From the NCBI GenBank assembly GCA_951804985.1, contig OX638130.1:109876040-109940039 (forward strand): 64,000 nt of DNA, given 5' to 3'. A program made the translations under genes and the position numbers. This document shows positions 48,985 to 60,959 of the stretch, in pieces. Source of the DNA: Dryomyza anilis. Lineage: Eukaryota > Arthropoda > Insecta > Diptera > Dryomyzidae. Each line of letters begins with the position of its first letter. Positions within the stretch are counted from its first letter, which is position 1. The notes under the pieces were generated by a model. That model was not told where the DNA came from and made no database searches. It saw only the letters and a program-made list of their open reading frames with translations.

Positions 48985-51900
48985 TCCTGAGATAAATGCG
49001 AAATCCCGAGGTAGGTGCGTCTCTATAACAATTTTAACTCATCTATTTTTTATATCTACTATATTGTATTTATACATCTTATATATCAACTGAAAGAATG
49101 TATTTAAAGAACATTTACCCCTCTTTCCCAGATTTTTTAATAACTGAAACGCACAAAATTATTTTTTTTTCCATTTTTTTTATTATTTTTAGGAATACCT
49201 TCAAAATGATATACAAATTATTGGCGTCAGACGAAAAAATGTGTTTTTCTTAATTCTATAGAATAAAATCAAGTGTACGTACGAACCACGTTTTATTTAA
49301 ATTTTTCGAAAAAAATCAAATTATTCAGATTTTAATTTTGTGTATGAGGAATTGTTCAGCGAGATTAAAGAGAAAGATTTAAACTTTCACGATATCCATG
49401 GAGCTGGGTATCACTTTTTTTGATGGGGTCAGATTATTCTTAGAAATTATCTCGGAGATTTTAATTAAAAATTAACTATTTCGTATTGAATGTTATATAT
49501 CATTTGAAAGTGGGGAACGTGGACTTTCCATTTGCATTTATATCATTTTGTCGTGACTGAAGCGCACTAAGATACAACTAAAAAGATTGCAATTTTATTT
49601 TCAAATTTTCCATTTGAATTTTATTTGATATTTATTTGATAAATAAAAACTACAACGTATGCTGCTTAAAATAAGGTATAAAACATGAAAATCTATTGAA
49701 ATTTGGTGAAGTTAAAAATGTTTATAAAAACGAAATTGCACAAATGCAACTTCATAGAACGTGCATTTTCAAAAAAGTTCAAAAAATCACCAAAAATCAA
49801 CCACATCTTTCTAAAATAATGTTGTTGCGCTAATCGCGAATCTATATTATTTTATACAGATTTAAATACCGTTTGATTGTATACTATTAATAAAAATATG
49901 ATAGTGCAAAAAAATCATAAAATGTTTATAAAAGTTGCAAATTTAATGATGGGTTTGTGATATTTTCTAACACAACTTTGTTGCTATCAGCCATAAAATC
50001 CATAGTAATATCTTGATTTGAAGTCATTTATATCCTCTTTCAAATGATGTAGGACACAATATATTTTTAATATTTAATAGCTGAGATAAAAATAGATATG
50101 CAGATGCACCTATAAATTAACGTATTTTAGACCGTTAACGAATAAAAAATATTTTTTTTGTGTATATTTGTATTAGTTTTTTAAATACCTTTAAAATGAT
50201 ATATAATTTATTGCGGTCAGACGAAATTCAATTTTTTTTGCTTATTTCCGTAAAATAAAATCAAGCCCACGTTTTATTTAAATTTTTCGAAAAAAAATAA
50301 ATTGCTCAGATTTTAATTTTGTGTATAAGGAATTGTTAGGCGGGACATAAAAATTAATAATTGCCCTTTTCCGCCCACAATAGAGAACAGCATAACCTTT
50401 TTTGAAGTTGATTTTGTGTTCAACCGTTTGTAGATAGATGCATCTAAATAACAATTTGTAACTTAACTATTTCTAAAGGGATTTGTACATATTATATAGC
50501 ATATGAAAGGGGTAAAGATGGTCTTTCAATCTGAATTTAAATCGTTTCTAAATAATTGAAACACAAAAAGTTATTAACCAAAATGTTAAAATTTATTTTC
50601 AAGTTTTCAGTTTTATTAAATTTTTATTTATACATTTCTTCATATTATTTTTTATCTTATTTTAGAATGATACTATAAAGTAAGCCTCATAAAATGAGAT
50701 ATAAATCGTTGAAATCCGTTGAAATTTGATCAAATTAAAAATCAGAACACGAATGGAGATGTTCGTTTTAATTGTTCAAAAACTAGACGTGATAGAACAA
50801 ATCTGTTTTCAGATTCGAACTTAGCATGTCATAATTATCTTCGAATCCTAAAAAACTCACATCCACATTTTTTGAAGTTTTTGAAAATACTCATTCTATA
50901 AAATCTCTTGCGTGTTGGTGCGTATATATAACAATATATAACTCAACTATTTCACATGGGATTTGCACATATTATATGTCATAGGAGAGAGGGTAAAATG
51001 TGCTTTCTATCTGTATTTAAACATTTACTCAATAATTGTAATATATACTGTATTGATATACAAATGTTAAAATGTTATGATTTCTTTGATATGTTTTTGT
51101 ATGTAATTTTCTTACTTTTAGCTACAGTGTCAAGTGTTATAACTTGATTGACAGACAATCATTTGCTCTTTCAAATAGTATATAATACAGCATAGGTTTA
51201 ATATACAATTGCTGCAATAAAATCGATACAAATACCAACATTCCTAAAAATACGTTTCGGTCCATAAAATATAAAAAACAACAAAAAATTAAATTTTTTT
51301 GGAAATTCTTTATTATATTTAGGAATACCTTTAAAATGATGTACAACTTATTGGGGTCAGATGAAATTTATTTTTTTTGCTAAAATAAAATCAAGTGTAT
51401 AGCCCACGTTTTATTTAAATTTTTCGAGAAAAATTTATTTTCTCAGATGAATATTTTGTGTATGAGGAATTGTTAAACGGAACATAAAAATGAATAATTG
51501 CCCTTTTCCGCCCACAATAGAGATCAGCATAACCTTTTTGGAAGTCGATTTTGTTTTCAACCGTTTGTGAGTAGATACGTCTTTATAACAATTGATAACT
51601 AAACTATTTCTGAAGGGATTTGTACATATTATATACCAAATGAAAGGCATAAAGATGTTCTTTCAAGCTGCATTTAAATCATTTCTATATAATTGAAACA
51701 CAAAAAATTATTAACCAAAATATTAAAATTAATTTTTAAGTTTTCAGTTTTATTAAATTTTTATTTATATATTTTTTCATATTATTTTTTGTGTTATTTT
51801 AGTGTGATACTATAAAATAAGCCTCATACAATGAGATATAAACCGTTGAAATCCATTGAACTTTGATAGAATTAAAAATCAGAACACGAATGGAGATGTT

Positions 51901-52680
51901 CGCCTTAATTGTACAAAAACTAAATGTGTGAATCTGTTTTCAGATTTGAGCTTAGCTGGTAATTATTATCTTAGAATGTTGAAAAACTCACATTCAAATT
52001 TTTTGAAATTTTCGAAAATACTCATTCTATAAAATCTCTTGCGTGTAGGTGCGTATATATAACAATGTATAACTCAACTATTTCTCATGGGATTTGCATA
52101 TATTATATATCACAGGAAAGAGGATAAAATGTGCTTTCATTCTATATTTGAAAATTTACTCAATAATTGTGAAATATACCACATTGATATACAAATGTTA
52201 AATTGTAATGATTTCTTTTATATGTTTTTGTATGTAATTTTCTTACTTTTAGCTATATGGTCAAGTGTTATATATTGATTGACAGACAATCATTTGCTCT
52301 TTCCAATAGTATATAATACAGCATAGGTTTGAGATGCAATTGCTGTAATAAAAATCGATAAAAATACCAACTTTCCCAAAAACACTTTTAGGTCTATAAA
52401 ATGTAAAAAAAAGCAAAAAATTAATTTTTTTTTGCAATTCTTTATTATTTTTAGGAATACCTTTAAAATGATGTATAATTTATTGCGGTCAGATGACATT
52501 TATTTTTTTTGCTAAAATAAAATCAAGTGTATAACCCACGTTTTATTTAAATTTTTCGAAAAAAAATTATTTTCTCAGATTAAAATTTTGTGTACAGGGA
52601 ATTGTTAAGCGGGACACAAAAAGGAATATTTACCCTTTTCCGACCTTCATAGAGGTCGGCATCACCTTTTTTGAAGCGGT
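48985..52680. repeat. Tandem repeats of about 1.0-1.14 kb, four diverged units
   Basis: The anchor phrase 'aatacctttaaaatgat' (or a one-base variant) recurs at about 49194, 50184, 51324 and 52455, spacings close to 990, 1140 and 1131 bp. Other phrases keep the same phase: 'cacgttttatttaaattttt', 'aaaatctcttgcgtg' with 'ggtgcgtatatataacaat' (50901, 52031), and 'gattgacagacaatcatttg' (51147, 52276). Units 2 and 3 are most alike. The 63-codon open frames at 50956 and 52087 are homologous by virtue of the repeat; the differences do not look like coding constraint. Satellite-like. Confidence 0.8.
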
Positions 52681-52689
52681 CAAAGAGGT

Positions 52690-53130
52690 TATCATGTTAA
52701 TTGTCGCTATTATCTCGGTTGTTTTTAGTTCTAGCAGAAAATAGTGAAATACAAATATGAAGCCAATTTAATTCTCTACAATATATATTAAATTTGTTTT
52801 TCTTGTACGATCAACCGTTTTAGGGATTCAACGCATCAAAAGTTTAATTCAGAATTTTCGTAACAAAATGGTCTCTATTTTCTTTTAAATATCTTTTCTT
52901 TTTTGATATCTGATAAAATTTGTTAAATTCAAAAATAAAGCTCATTAAATTCTCTACATTTTACATGCTTTTTATTAAAAAAAACCGTTTTGTGCCTATT
53001 TTTGTAAGATCAGAATGAACAGATTAAGTGGTCCTGACAGTATATGATATTAATCTACATTTTTACAATTTCATCTATTCAAATGAATCCGTCTATAATA
53101 AATATCAAGTCGAGTTTTAAATTAAATATT
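52690..53130. other. Gap between the tandem repeats and the 3' end of gene E
   Basis: AT-rich DNA with no gene or repeat that I can name. Gene E's probable polyadenylation signal follows on the minus strand. Confidence 0.4.
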
Positions 53131-53133
53131 TTC

Positions 53134-53139
53134 TTTATT
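53134..53139 (-). terminator. Candidate polyadenylation signal of gene E
   Basis: AATAAA on the minus strand about 170 nt beyond the stop codon at 53308-53310. Confidence 0.45.
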
Positions 53140-53307
53140 TTCTACAATTTTTGCACTGTACTCAATACAGTGGGCAGATTATTTGTTTTAATAAATAATT
53201 TACTACATCATTGATTTACATCAAACACTTAAATATAACAACATAGTCGAGGAGGAGTAGAGGAGATGTAGGAAGACGAGGTAGTTCTGATAAAAAGAAC
53301 TTCTTGC

Positions 53308-56300
53308 TTAAGCCTTGGGCAGATCAGTGGCGACTGTGGTGGCTGGCACCTCGGCAGTGGTCTCAGCAACTGCGGTGGTAGCTGGTTCAGCGGCGGATGT
53401 TGGTTCGATTTTCTTTGGTGCTGGCTTGGCGTCGCCGCGGCCGAAGATGGCCTTCTCAATGCCCAAGATGGGTGATTCGAAGGCGAGCGTGGCAAAGATG
53501 GAGGCGCACAGAGTCAGACCGAAATCGTGCCACCAACGAAGAATCTGAAACAAATGAGAAAAATTATTAGAATTATAAAAAACAGAACAAAAATAATCAA
53601 AAAATGAAATAAAAACAGCTTAAAAGGTATTTTTTCTTTCTAAAAACACCAAAGCTATTTTGCTCTCGTATGTTCAAAACACTTACAGCATCATAGTCCG
53701 AGAAGTGGGTGTCTGTCTGGACGCGAGCACCGTTCACCAACTGCACGATTCTGTGGATGACATACATGCAGTAGGACAGACGACTGAATCCAGTGAAGAA
53801 GCTCCACGACAAAAAGTCATTGATAATACCACCGTGGCCGTTGTAGCAGGCCCAGACAATCCAGCCGATGGCGCAAGCCCAGGAGGCACGGCTCAGCGGT
53901 TCATAGAGGGCACCCTCATAGATGGGAGAATTGGGATTCTGGGGCAGAATACGCCAGTAGGGACCCCACAGACAGGCCAACATAATGCCGAATGCAACAA
54001 TCCAACCGCTGATGACCCACTTCTTGGCCATTGGGATTTGCCTACCACGGTTCTTCGTATAGAGGAAGAAGCCGAATATGACGCCAATCAACCAGGTCGG
54101 TATGCGTGTGTGTGTCGGATAATAGGTCAAACGTTGACGCAAATCAACATGATCATCCTGCACACGGAACAACGTAAAGTCATTGTACATGAAGGTGGCA
54201 AAGGTGCAACCCATGCAGAGCAGACCGAAGACAATGATTGGTGCGAGTGCCTTCTTGCCCCATTTCCACAATGGAATCAGGAAGAGCGGCGACAGGAAGT
54301 AGAGCTGTGTATCGACGGCCAAATACCATGACTGACTGATGCAGATTTTGTAGGGGAATGCGTAGTTCTGGACGTACAACAACGTGGCCCACCAGGTATC
54401 GGCGCAACGTTTGTCCTGGGTGCCAATCTTCATCCACATGGGACCGGCGCCAGAGTATTTGTACAGCGACATGATGTACAGAATGACGACGGCCACAACG
54501 GGTGTCAGACGAATGTAACGATGGAAGTACATCATCTTAATGTTCAAGTAACCCTTGCTGTAAATTAAAAATAAAAAAATGATTAAAATGTTGAAAAAGA
54601 TTCACACTCGAGTCAAGTAGTACTTACGTGCGCTCCATTTCACGGAAAGCACCCCACAACATCAGCAAACCGGACATGAAGAAGAAAGTATCGACACAGA
54701 GTGTAGCATTTTGCACCAGCATGGAATATGGTGTCTCAATCCACTGTAAAGAAAGGGTTTATTTAGTAAAGAAATCTGAAGAGATGAAGTTGAGAAGCTT
54801 TAAGACTCTACTTAAATACCTAAGAAGTTTCTAGAAATTATAGCGATTAAGTAAGAAGATTTACGAGGATATTAAAATAAGTTAAAAAGCTTTAAGAGCC
54901 TACAAGAAGTTGAAAAAAGCCTCTATGAATAAAAGGAATTAATAAAGAAACTTTAACAGATTATAAGAATTAGTAGAAAAGCTTTTGGGTTCTACAATAA
55001 TTAGTTCAAAAGCTTCAAGAGGCAACATGAATTGGTTAACTAGCTTTAAAGTCTACAATCTTTAGTTAATAAGCTTAAGGAAACAACACGATTTAGTTAA
55101 CAAGCTTTAAGAGATCAAAAGAATTAAAAAAGTAGCTTTAAGATGTTATAAGAATTAATTCAGAAGCTTTAAGAGTATAAGAATTTGTTAAGAAGCTTTA
55201 AAATACGACAAGAATTGGTTAAAAAGTTTTAATAGCATATTGAAATTAATTAAGATGCTTAAAGAGAATACAAGATTCAGGAAGTTTCAAGATTTAATAA
55301 AATTCGAGAGCAACAAGAATTAGTTTATAGAAATATGGATTGAGGAGCTTGAGAAGCAAGCCAGAATCATTAATCGACGTTCAAAATAAATCTCAATAGA
55401 GCTATATGCAGTGCCGTATTCAAACTAAGAAAAGAATGTTCGCCTTCATATTTTTATAGCCCTACCAAATAAAACAAAAAAAGAGAAAACAGACCGATCT
55501 GTGTGTTTGCCGGAAATATGCTTGATATATTCCTAAAAAATTCCACAAATTTTGTCTCGTGTAACGATAGAACTGCCGAGTTGGTTTAAAAACAGTTTTT
55601 CCAATGATTTTAAGTATACAAAAAAATAATTAAAAAAAGCTGCCTATTTTCTGACCATACCCAACCGGGAATCGGCCTTTGGTATTCCTCCAGACAAAAT
55701 CTTTGGCAGAGTCGAGGCTGCCTGCCAAAAATAAAAACATTTTGTCGACATATTTCAAACAGACAAAGGCGGAGTTTGTATCAAAAGCAGTCCGTTTTCT
55801 GTCAGTTCCCAAAATATGCCGTCAATCTGCCATTAAAATTCCACAAAATTTTACAGCTATTCTATTTATCTGTACGTTTGCCGGAAATATTCCAGAAAAA
55901 TGCCAAAAATGTTGTCTCGGGGAGATTTCAGAAAAACATTAATAGAACCTACCGTGTAGAATTTATCCTTGTTGATGTGTGGCAACTCGTAGAAGGTCAT
56001 ATAACCGTGACCGAATACGACCCACATCATGGAGAAACAACGCAAACCGTTCAGGCAGTGAATCACATTTGGATTGTTCACCTTCTTGACGGTGAAGATT
56101 TTCGGAGCATTTGTCAGCACGGAGAAGGACAAATACAGCGGGCTCTTCGGTTCTAAAATATCAAAAGTATTTATTAAAATTTAAAATCTGTTCACAATAG
56201 TAGGCGGTATAGGTAACTTACGTCCATTCTTGGTCTTAATATAATCGTAAACACTGCTAGCAAACATGCAGAAAATGATAAAGGCAAAGAAGCAACTGCA

Positions 56301-59300
56301 AAAAGAAAAGAAAAAGAATTACAATTTATAAAGTTTGCAAATGAGACTGAAGAAAAAAAATACCCCAGCTACTTACATAGCGAAAATATCAATAGCACGC
56401 AATTCAATTGGATCATCGATTTTGCAGAAATCCTCACTGACCATTGGTGCCTCGATTTCGGTGTTGTAAATGTCACGAAGTACCTGCTTCAGAACCAAAT
56501 CGCCCATTGCGGGTGAGCACGAGTTCGGGAAGCAAATACCCAGCTCAAAGAATTCGGGATCTTTGCGTTTGTAACTGATACGGGCAATGTCATCGCGTGG
56601 CTTCACCTTGGACATGAAACCCTTGATGGGCACCTTGGCCAGACAGTATTGACCCTTGAGTTTGTTGGTGTCGCTGAATGTGCGCGAAGCTGCAACGCAC
56701 TCCTCATAGGCACCCATGCTCATGGTGTGACCCCAGAAGAGACCGACAGGCAGGCGACCCCATGTGTCGGGGACTAAAGAGTGAGAAATAATAAAAAGAC
56801 GACAAATTATAATATGCGAATAATAAATGAAATTATTGAATGCAAAAAAAAACAGTAAAACGAAAAGACAAATCAAATTATTAGAAATAACATGCGAATT
56901 AATATATTTAAGAAATAAATAGGTATAAAAGAAATTAAATATTAAATGGAATGCCTATATTCCATTTAGATTCAACGAAATTTGGATCTAACGAGTATGT
57001 TCCAGTTTTCGTTCGATTTCTGGGACCCTATTCTGGTTTGATGAGAAATATAATCGGTCTGATCGGTTTTCTATTGTTCTATTGTTTTCCAAACAAATTT
57101 AAATCGTGTAAAGTCAAAGCAAGCTGTTTTAATACATTGAAAAACTATTTTTGGTATTGAGAATCAAATTACTGAAGCAACAATTTACTAGGTAACTCAA
57201 ATACCGTAAAATTTCTCGTAGTAATTTGAGGAGTACATACTCAACAGTGAAAACTAATCGAAACCATGTCGATTACTGGTAGGGATTTGAAGAGTTTATC
57301 CCCGCCAGTAAATCTAGTCAAAAAGTGGTCTATTCCCAGTAAAACTAGTCTAAACTGCTCAGTAATTGCTACACACAGAATAGAGGTTTGTTGCGCGAAC
57401 CAACTTATTCAGTTCTCGCAACCGCTTAATCGGTTGTTATTGTCAAAATAAAAAGAGTTGAGTTTGTACTGCAACCAATTTCGAATTGTTTTAGAACAAT
57501 TTAGTACAGATTTAGAACCATTAGAAGTGTGTATAGACTAATATTTCATGTGTATAGGCTAATATGGCAGTTCCGCCAGCAAATTTGTAAACCATTCGAT
57601 TTAACCGAATGAAGTTAGTTGGTACAACTAACTTTTTCATTATTCCAACCTTATGTCAAAAGAGGATTTTTCTGTGTGTAGGGATTTGAATAGTAGATCC
57701 CTACTAGTCAAGAACGGGTCGGTCACTGGCAGAGAAATGCCCACAAATCGAAGAGTTTTACTGGCTACTTTGTGGTCGGAAAGTACTCGACTTACTCGAC
57801 AAGTGACTAATACAACTGACTGAATACTGGTAGGAATTGTTAATTGGGTATTTATATAAAATACGATAGAAAGCTGCTATTTTTAGACTAACAGCACAGA
57901 ATACGAAATTGTGACAAAGCGCAGAATTGTCAAGGATTTTAAATTGTAACTCGTGCTAGAATAGCCCTTAAATTTTGAATTATTTGTTTAGTATTTAAGA
58001 TATAATGATACACCCAGAAAAATATACTACATAAATACTATTAAAAATAGTCAATAGGATAAATTATTATTTTAATCGGAAAATACCATTAAATACTAGA
58101 AAATGCCATGAAATTGCCATTGAGTTTATATGAAAAGATTTATTTGTTGTATACTATTAAATCCATAATAGTCCTATTGACCAATTTCAATGGGATTTGA
58201 GGGAATTTTTTCTGGTTGTACATAATAGAAAATGGTTCTTAGTTATTTGTTTAATATAAAAATTAAAAGGGTTATCCAAGTCCAAATTAAATTAAAAATT
58301 ACTAAATTTCAGATATCTCTTCCACTTCTACTATTTGCAACATGCTAACTATAAACATTCAATTAATAATTTAATAATTAATAATAGTTAAGGCAAAACA
58401 ATTATTATAAACACAACATGCGAATTATAAATAGACTTTTTCAAAAACATAAAATAAAAATAAAATATTTGCAAATTAAAAATAGATTGAGCTTAATAAA
58501 GAAATATTAAAAACTATATAATTGTTAGTAAATCAAAAATGATTTATTATAATAAGAATTATTTAAAATATGCTCAAACAAAACAAAAAATAATTATTAT
58601 AAACAACATGCATATTATAAATAGCATTATTCTATACTTTGAAGTACCTACTCAAAAATAGTTATATTTAAATTCAAACTTATCACAGTAAACATCAGTT
58701 GTTAGTAACTCGTAATCAGTTTAAATAACTATTGCAAAGTTTATATGCCTAATCTTGAGTTTAAATCGCACAATTAATAAATCAAAATTCAAAGCAAAGA
58801 AACTTTTCCGTTTAAAGTTCATGAACGTTGCCTTCATCTTATCATGACATTGTATCTAATAATATTTGTGAGTACCTACTTGTAGAGTGGTTACCAATCT
58901 AAACAGGATTAAGCCATTAACGCACGCGTTTCCACAAACGATAAGGCGCACGATATCAAATAAATCTGCTCTTGTTATGACTCTTTAAAGTTCGTAAACT
59001 ACTAAAATCGTATTTATTAGTGGAAACATTGGATTTTTCTATTAGCCAAATGTTTCGAACGAAACGTTTTACGACTTTATTGAAGAAGAAGAACAGTAGT
59101 AGCTTTTATTATATTTTTTTTTTATTAATTTATTAGCTAATCGTTAGATTTACGATTTTCTTTTATTACACATCAGAATAACCCAGTTCATCGATTGCGA
59201 TTAGTTACAACGTAGTAATTTTATTAGATATGACCAAGCATAAATATGGTTTAACATTGTGATATTGAAATATTTCGCATTTATAAATTATAATCCAGTG

Positions 59301-60857
59301 TCAATAAATTTTACGTGTAGACTTAAATTGGAAATATTTTATTAAGTACGAACGAATCTATTTAAATTTTAAGTAATACTATTAAACTATTTTCTATTAA
59401 AATGCGCTAATTTTATTTCGAAAAATGTTTAACTTGTATTGAAATATTTAAATTTTAATTATTCCAAATATTTAATACGGTCTTATACGGGGACTTATAG
59501 AATAAAAACCATGTGACCGATTTTTATAATATTGATTTTTTTAAAGTATTACTACTTATTACATGTATTCGAAAAATTTATTGTGTGAACATTTAAAATA
59601 GTTAGTATAAATTTTAAAATTCATTTGGTGTATTTTAAATTTAAAAAGTACCTTTTCTAATTGAATAGCAGAATTTGATTTAAATATTTAAATTTCTGAA
59701 TAACATTAAGAAATATTTTGGTTTCATTATGCACATACAGAAAACTACTCTTTAGGCATGAGGTTCGAAGAAATAAATAATTAGTTGTGACAACCGAATT
59801 CATTAGCGTAAAAAAGAAATTTATTCAAATTGATTGATAGAGCTTCCATATTTGGTTGGCGCTTCAAATTGTTCTAATACGGTGCTAAATTTGTTGTGAT
59901 CCTAACTGCAATCATCTTAATTATGGTTATAAGAACCGATTAAACAGGCATAAGTTGGTTGACACAACAAATTACTATTTAGTGTGCAAAAACATTTAAG
60001 GCTCCAGAATTTGAATTCAAATTTCAAAACGAATTTAAATTTCAATTGTTATTTCAGAATTCAAATCGTTCCCTAAGTGCAGATCGAATCGCAGACAAAT
60101 TTTCGTTTGGCATGCGGTTGCAAGAACGAAATAGTCAGTTGTGATAAACCAACTATTCGGTTAAAACCAAATTGCTACACATTGGTTGATGGAATTGTTA
60201 TATTCGGTTTGCGCTTGAAATTGTGCTAAAATGGTTGTAATCCAAAGTACAATCCACTTAATTTTGAAATAAAAATAGTTGAATGAACGGTATAAGTTAC
60301 TTTGGCAATGTGTTGGTTAGTCAATGGGTTTGTTAGTGCAACAAATCTTTCTTCTGTGTCAACTATTCTATTTTTGTGTTCAACAAAAGTATATTTCGAT
60401 CAAAAGTGAATTTGAGAACATGCTCGACATATTTCTATTTTGGGTTTTTATCACGTTATTTTGAGTAACTCCAAAACTTTCACATTCTATATATAAATAT
60501 TCACGAAAATCTCTTCACCCACTTAAATTCTTATTTCATGCATTTGAAAACACTTAGCCAAAAAAACACTTTTTTTTTCTTACATTCCAGCGCCCACTCC
60601 TCGTAGTTCAAAATTCCAAGATAGATCTGATCCAGATGCGTGCGGCATAGATCGTCATTGAACGCGCGTGACGTCTCATTTGTCTCCATATGCATCATTT
60701 GTGAGGCCTTCTTATAGAACTGGAAGGCCATATCGCTCTTTAGCGGCGAGCTCTCAAGTTGTGTGTTTGAAGAATATTCCTCAGCCAGGGAGTTGGTGCC
60801 GCCCACAAGGACGAGCAGTGCCAACGACACGCCCAGCAGGATGTGTCGCGCCGCCAT
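53308..60857 (-). CDS. Gene E: diverged NRF-domain Acyl_transf_3 membrane acyltransferase, complete
   Basis: A 722-aa protein on the minus strand from seven exons: 60857-60584, 56773-56377, 56295-56222, 56152-55953, 54743-54628, 54557-53687, 53544-53308. Residues 1 to about 26 are a signal peptide. The NRF region shows D-T-W-G-R-L-P-V-G, E-E-C, G-Q-Y-C and G-I-C-F-P-N-S-C. The acyltransferase part has H-C-L-N-G-L-R-C-F-S-M-M-W-V-V-F-G-H (about 280-297), V-D-T-F-F-F-M-S-G and Y-F-H-R-Y-I-R-L-T-P, then many helices and F-S-D-Y-D. The tail is an Ala/Pro/Thr-rich low-complexity stretch ending L-P-K-A. The ATG at 60857 is used because the upstream extension opens with TTG. The 871-nt exon covers what is four exons in B/C/D, while the 316-nt exon of B/C/D is split here (200+116). 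Codon use is richer in G+C at third positions than in B-D, suggesting stronger constraint or expression. Convergent with D. Confidence 0.9.
54780..55340. repeat. Degenerate minisatellite in gene E intron 4
   Basis: About 12-14 imperfect units of roughly 40-45 bp around 'aagctttaagag' followed by 'caagaattagttaa'. It lies in the intron between the 200-nt and 116-nt exons, the intron missing from B, C and D. Further right, 55500-55570 and 55865-55926 share 'gtttgccggaaatat' and 'ttgtctcg'. Confidence 0.65.
57371..57679 (+). repeat. MITE family M1, copy f, best preserved
   Basis: A 309-bp copy with the perfect 10-bp ends 'acacacagaa' and 'ttctgtgtgt'. It lies in intron 1 of gene E, antisense to that gene. 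Internal landmarks are as for copy a. Confidence 0.85.
58010..58220 (+). repeat. MITE family M2, complete copy
   Basis: Starts 'tacacccagaaaaatatac' and ends 'ttttctggttgta'. It aligns with 10879-11093 throughout. Located in gene E intron 1. Confidence 0.7.
58230..59730. other. Gene E intron 1, no recognised feature
   Basis: Very AT-rich. 'ataaacaacatgc' phrases repeat around 58405-58420 and 58595-58615. No exon or element with support. Confidence 0.4.
59733..59987 (-). repeat. MITE family M1, copy g, worn
   Basis: Begins 'cacatacagaaaactactc' with 'ggcatgaggttcgaagaa', has 'ggttggcgcttcaaattg', and ends 'ttactatttagtgtgc'. Same orientation as copies c-e. In gene E intron 1. Confidence 0.65.
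60088..60359 (-). repeat. MITE family M1, copy h, worn
   Basis: Contains 'ggcatgcggttgcaagaacg', 'aaccaactattcggtt', 'atattcggtttgcgcttg' and ends 'caaatctttcttctgtgt'. The left end is damaged. It sits about 225 bp downstream (in gene E's sense) of exon 1. Confidence 0.6.
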
Positions 60858-60903
60858 CTTACGTCGTAACAATTATCGTATTGCGCGAAGAAGGTAGAGT
60901 ACG

Positions 60904-60940
60904 AACTAACAGCTCTGCCGATTAAGCAGTAGCTTTTATA
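60904..60940 (-). promoter_or_regulatory. Core promoter of gene E
   Basis: TATAAAAG on the minus strand at 60940-60933, with 'tgttagttcg' about 30 bp downstream (around 60908) as the likely start. The leader to the ATG at 60857 would be about 50 nt. The 'gttgtgtttt..aattga' module of B/C/D is absent, so E is probably regulated separately. Confidence 0.65.
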
Positions 60941-60959
60941 GCCAATATTTCTCACGTCT

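Noticed and set aside
50956..51147. Paired 63-codon open frames at 50956 and 52087 that resemble each other
   Set aside because: They lie at equal phase in adjacent tandem-repeat units. Differences are spread over all codon positions and change many residues.
53660..54331. Plus-strand open frame of 223 codons
   Set aside because: It is antisense to the 871-nt exon of gene E, which has clear family motifs. Frame openness is a by-product of codon use.
60857..60872. Upstream start for gene E giving five more residues
   Set aside because: The extension begins with TTG; the ATG at 60857 has good context and leads directly into the signal peptide.
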